Shown here piece by piece: positions 63,909 to 64,000 of a stretch of DNA of 64,000 nt. How positions within the stretch are numbered: position 1 is the first letter of the stretch; each line of letters opens with the position of its first letter. Position numbers and translations under genes: made by a program. The notes beneath the pieces were generated by a model. That model was not told where the DNA came from. It saw nothing but the letters and a program-made list of their open reading frames with translations, and did not search any database. This DNA is from Streptomyces gossypii. GTDB taxonomy: Bacteria > Actinomycetota > Actinomycetes > Streptomycetales > Streptomycetaceae. Location: NCBI RefSeq assembly GCF_025165795.1, contig NZ_JAJAGO010000001.1, forward strand, positions 674,187 to 738,186, read 5' to 3'.

Positions 63909-64000
63909 GTCAAGCCCTCGGCCTATTAGTACCGGTCAACTCCACCCCTCACGAGGCTTCCATATCCGGCCTATCAACCCGGTCATCTACCGGGAGCCTT
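63909..64000 (-). rRNA. rrl: 23S ribosomal RNA, 3' end (partial)
   Basis: The minus strand reads the conserved last part of 23S: GGTTGATAGGCCGGATATGG, GTGAGGGGTGGAGTTGAC, GGTACTAATAGGCCGAGGGC. The gene continues past the window's right edge. The 3' end is placed at the end of GAGGGCTTGACC, uncertain by a few bases. Confidence 0.93.

Overview
The window is a high-GC actinobacterial chromosome segment, almost certainly Streptomyces or a close relative. Codon third positions are nearly all G/C. The gene content is typical of the genus: streptogrisin-type protease, SepF paralogue, resuscitation-promoting factor, LacI-controlled secreted glycoside hydrolases, an SPFH protein and an I78 inhibitor. 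The right edge runs into an rRNA operon on the minus strand (3' end of 23S, then 5S, then a U-tract terminator). I saw no tRNA, CRISPR array, prophage or insertion sequence with a transposase.

Left part, about 1-25 kb: mostly single genes. These include a serine hydrolase cut by the window edge, CbiZ, two MFS exporters, two methyltransferases, a lipoprotein divergent from a Pro/Gln-rich membrane protein, asd, a secreted S1 protease with terminators on both sides, an SPFH protein, a SepF-like protein, an acyl-CoA dehydrogenase, a PAP2 protein, an I78 inhibitor, a WYL regulator and an Rpf/LysM protein. Within it, 6.6-10.9 kb is a LacI-controlled unit: a DUF1996 secreted protein, a secreted GH-A glycosidase with a discoidin domain, and the regulator.

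Middle and right part, about 26-63.5 kb: a conserved actinobacterial backbone, nearly all on the minus strand. From its transcriptional upstream end it runs TPR/Arg-Asp-rich protein, HAD phosphatase, short linker gene, tlyA, nadK, recN, (glycosyltransferase), pyrG, nudix, (STAND/TPR ATPase, ald), parA, RHH protein, scpA, scpB, rluB-type synthase, tyrA, cmk, plsC, der. From memory this is the same order as the M. tuberculosis Rv1691-Rv1713 block. Two accessory blocks interrupt it. One is a beta-1,3-glucanase unit (GH64, GH16, LacI, with GH15 beside it) between recN and pyrG. The other is an iron-siderophore uptake unit (two permeases, an ATPase and a divergent siderophore-interacting reductase sharing one iron box) between the HAD gene and tlyA.

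How the parts connect: the two LacI units lie about 37 kb apart but carry the same palindrome (GAGAGCGCTCTC core) at their promoters. Their regulators share an identical recognition helix and hinge, so they probably form one beta-glucan regulon. The parA-RHH-scpA-scpB overlaps suggest one co-translated chromosome-segregation unit. Many gene pairs overlap by 1-4 bases (plsC/cmk, rluB/scpB, scpB/scpA, nadK/tlyA, GH64/GH16, and the iron ABC genes), and convergent pairs are separated by long perfect hairpins.
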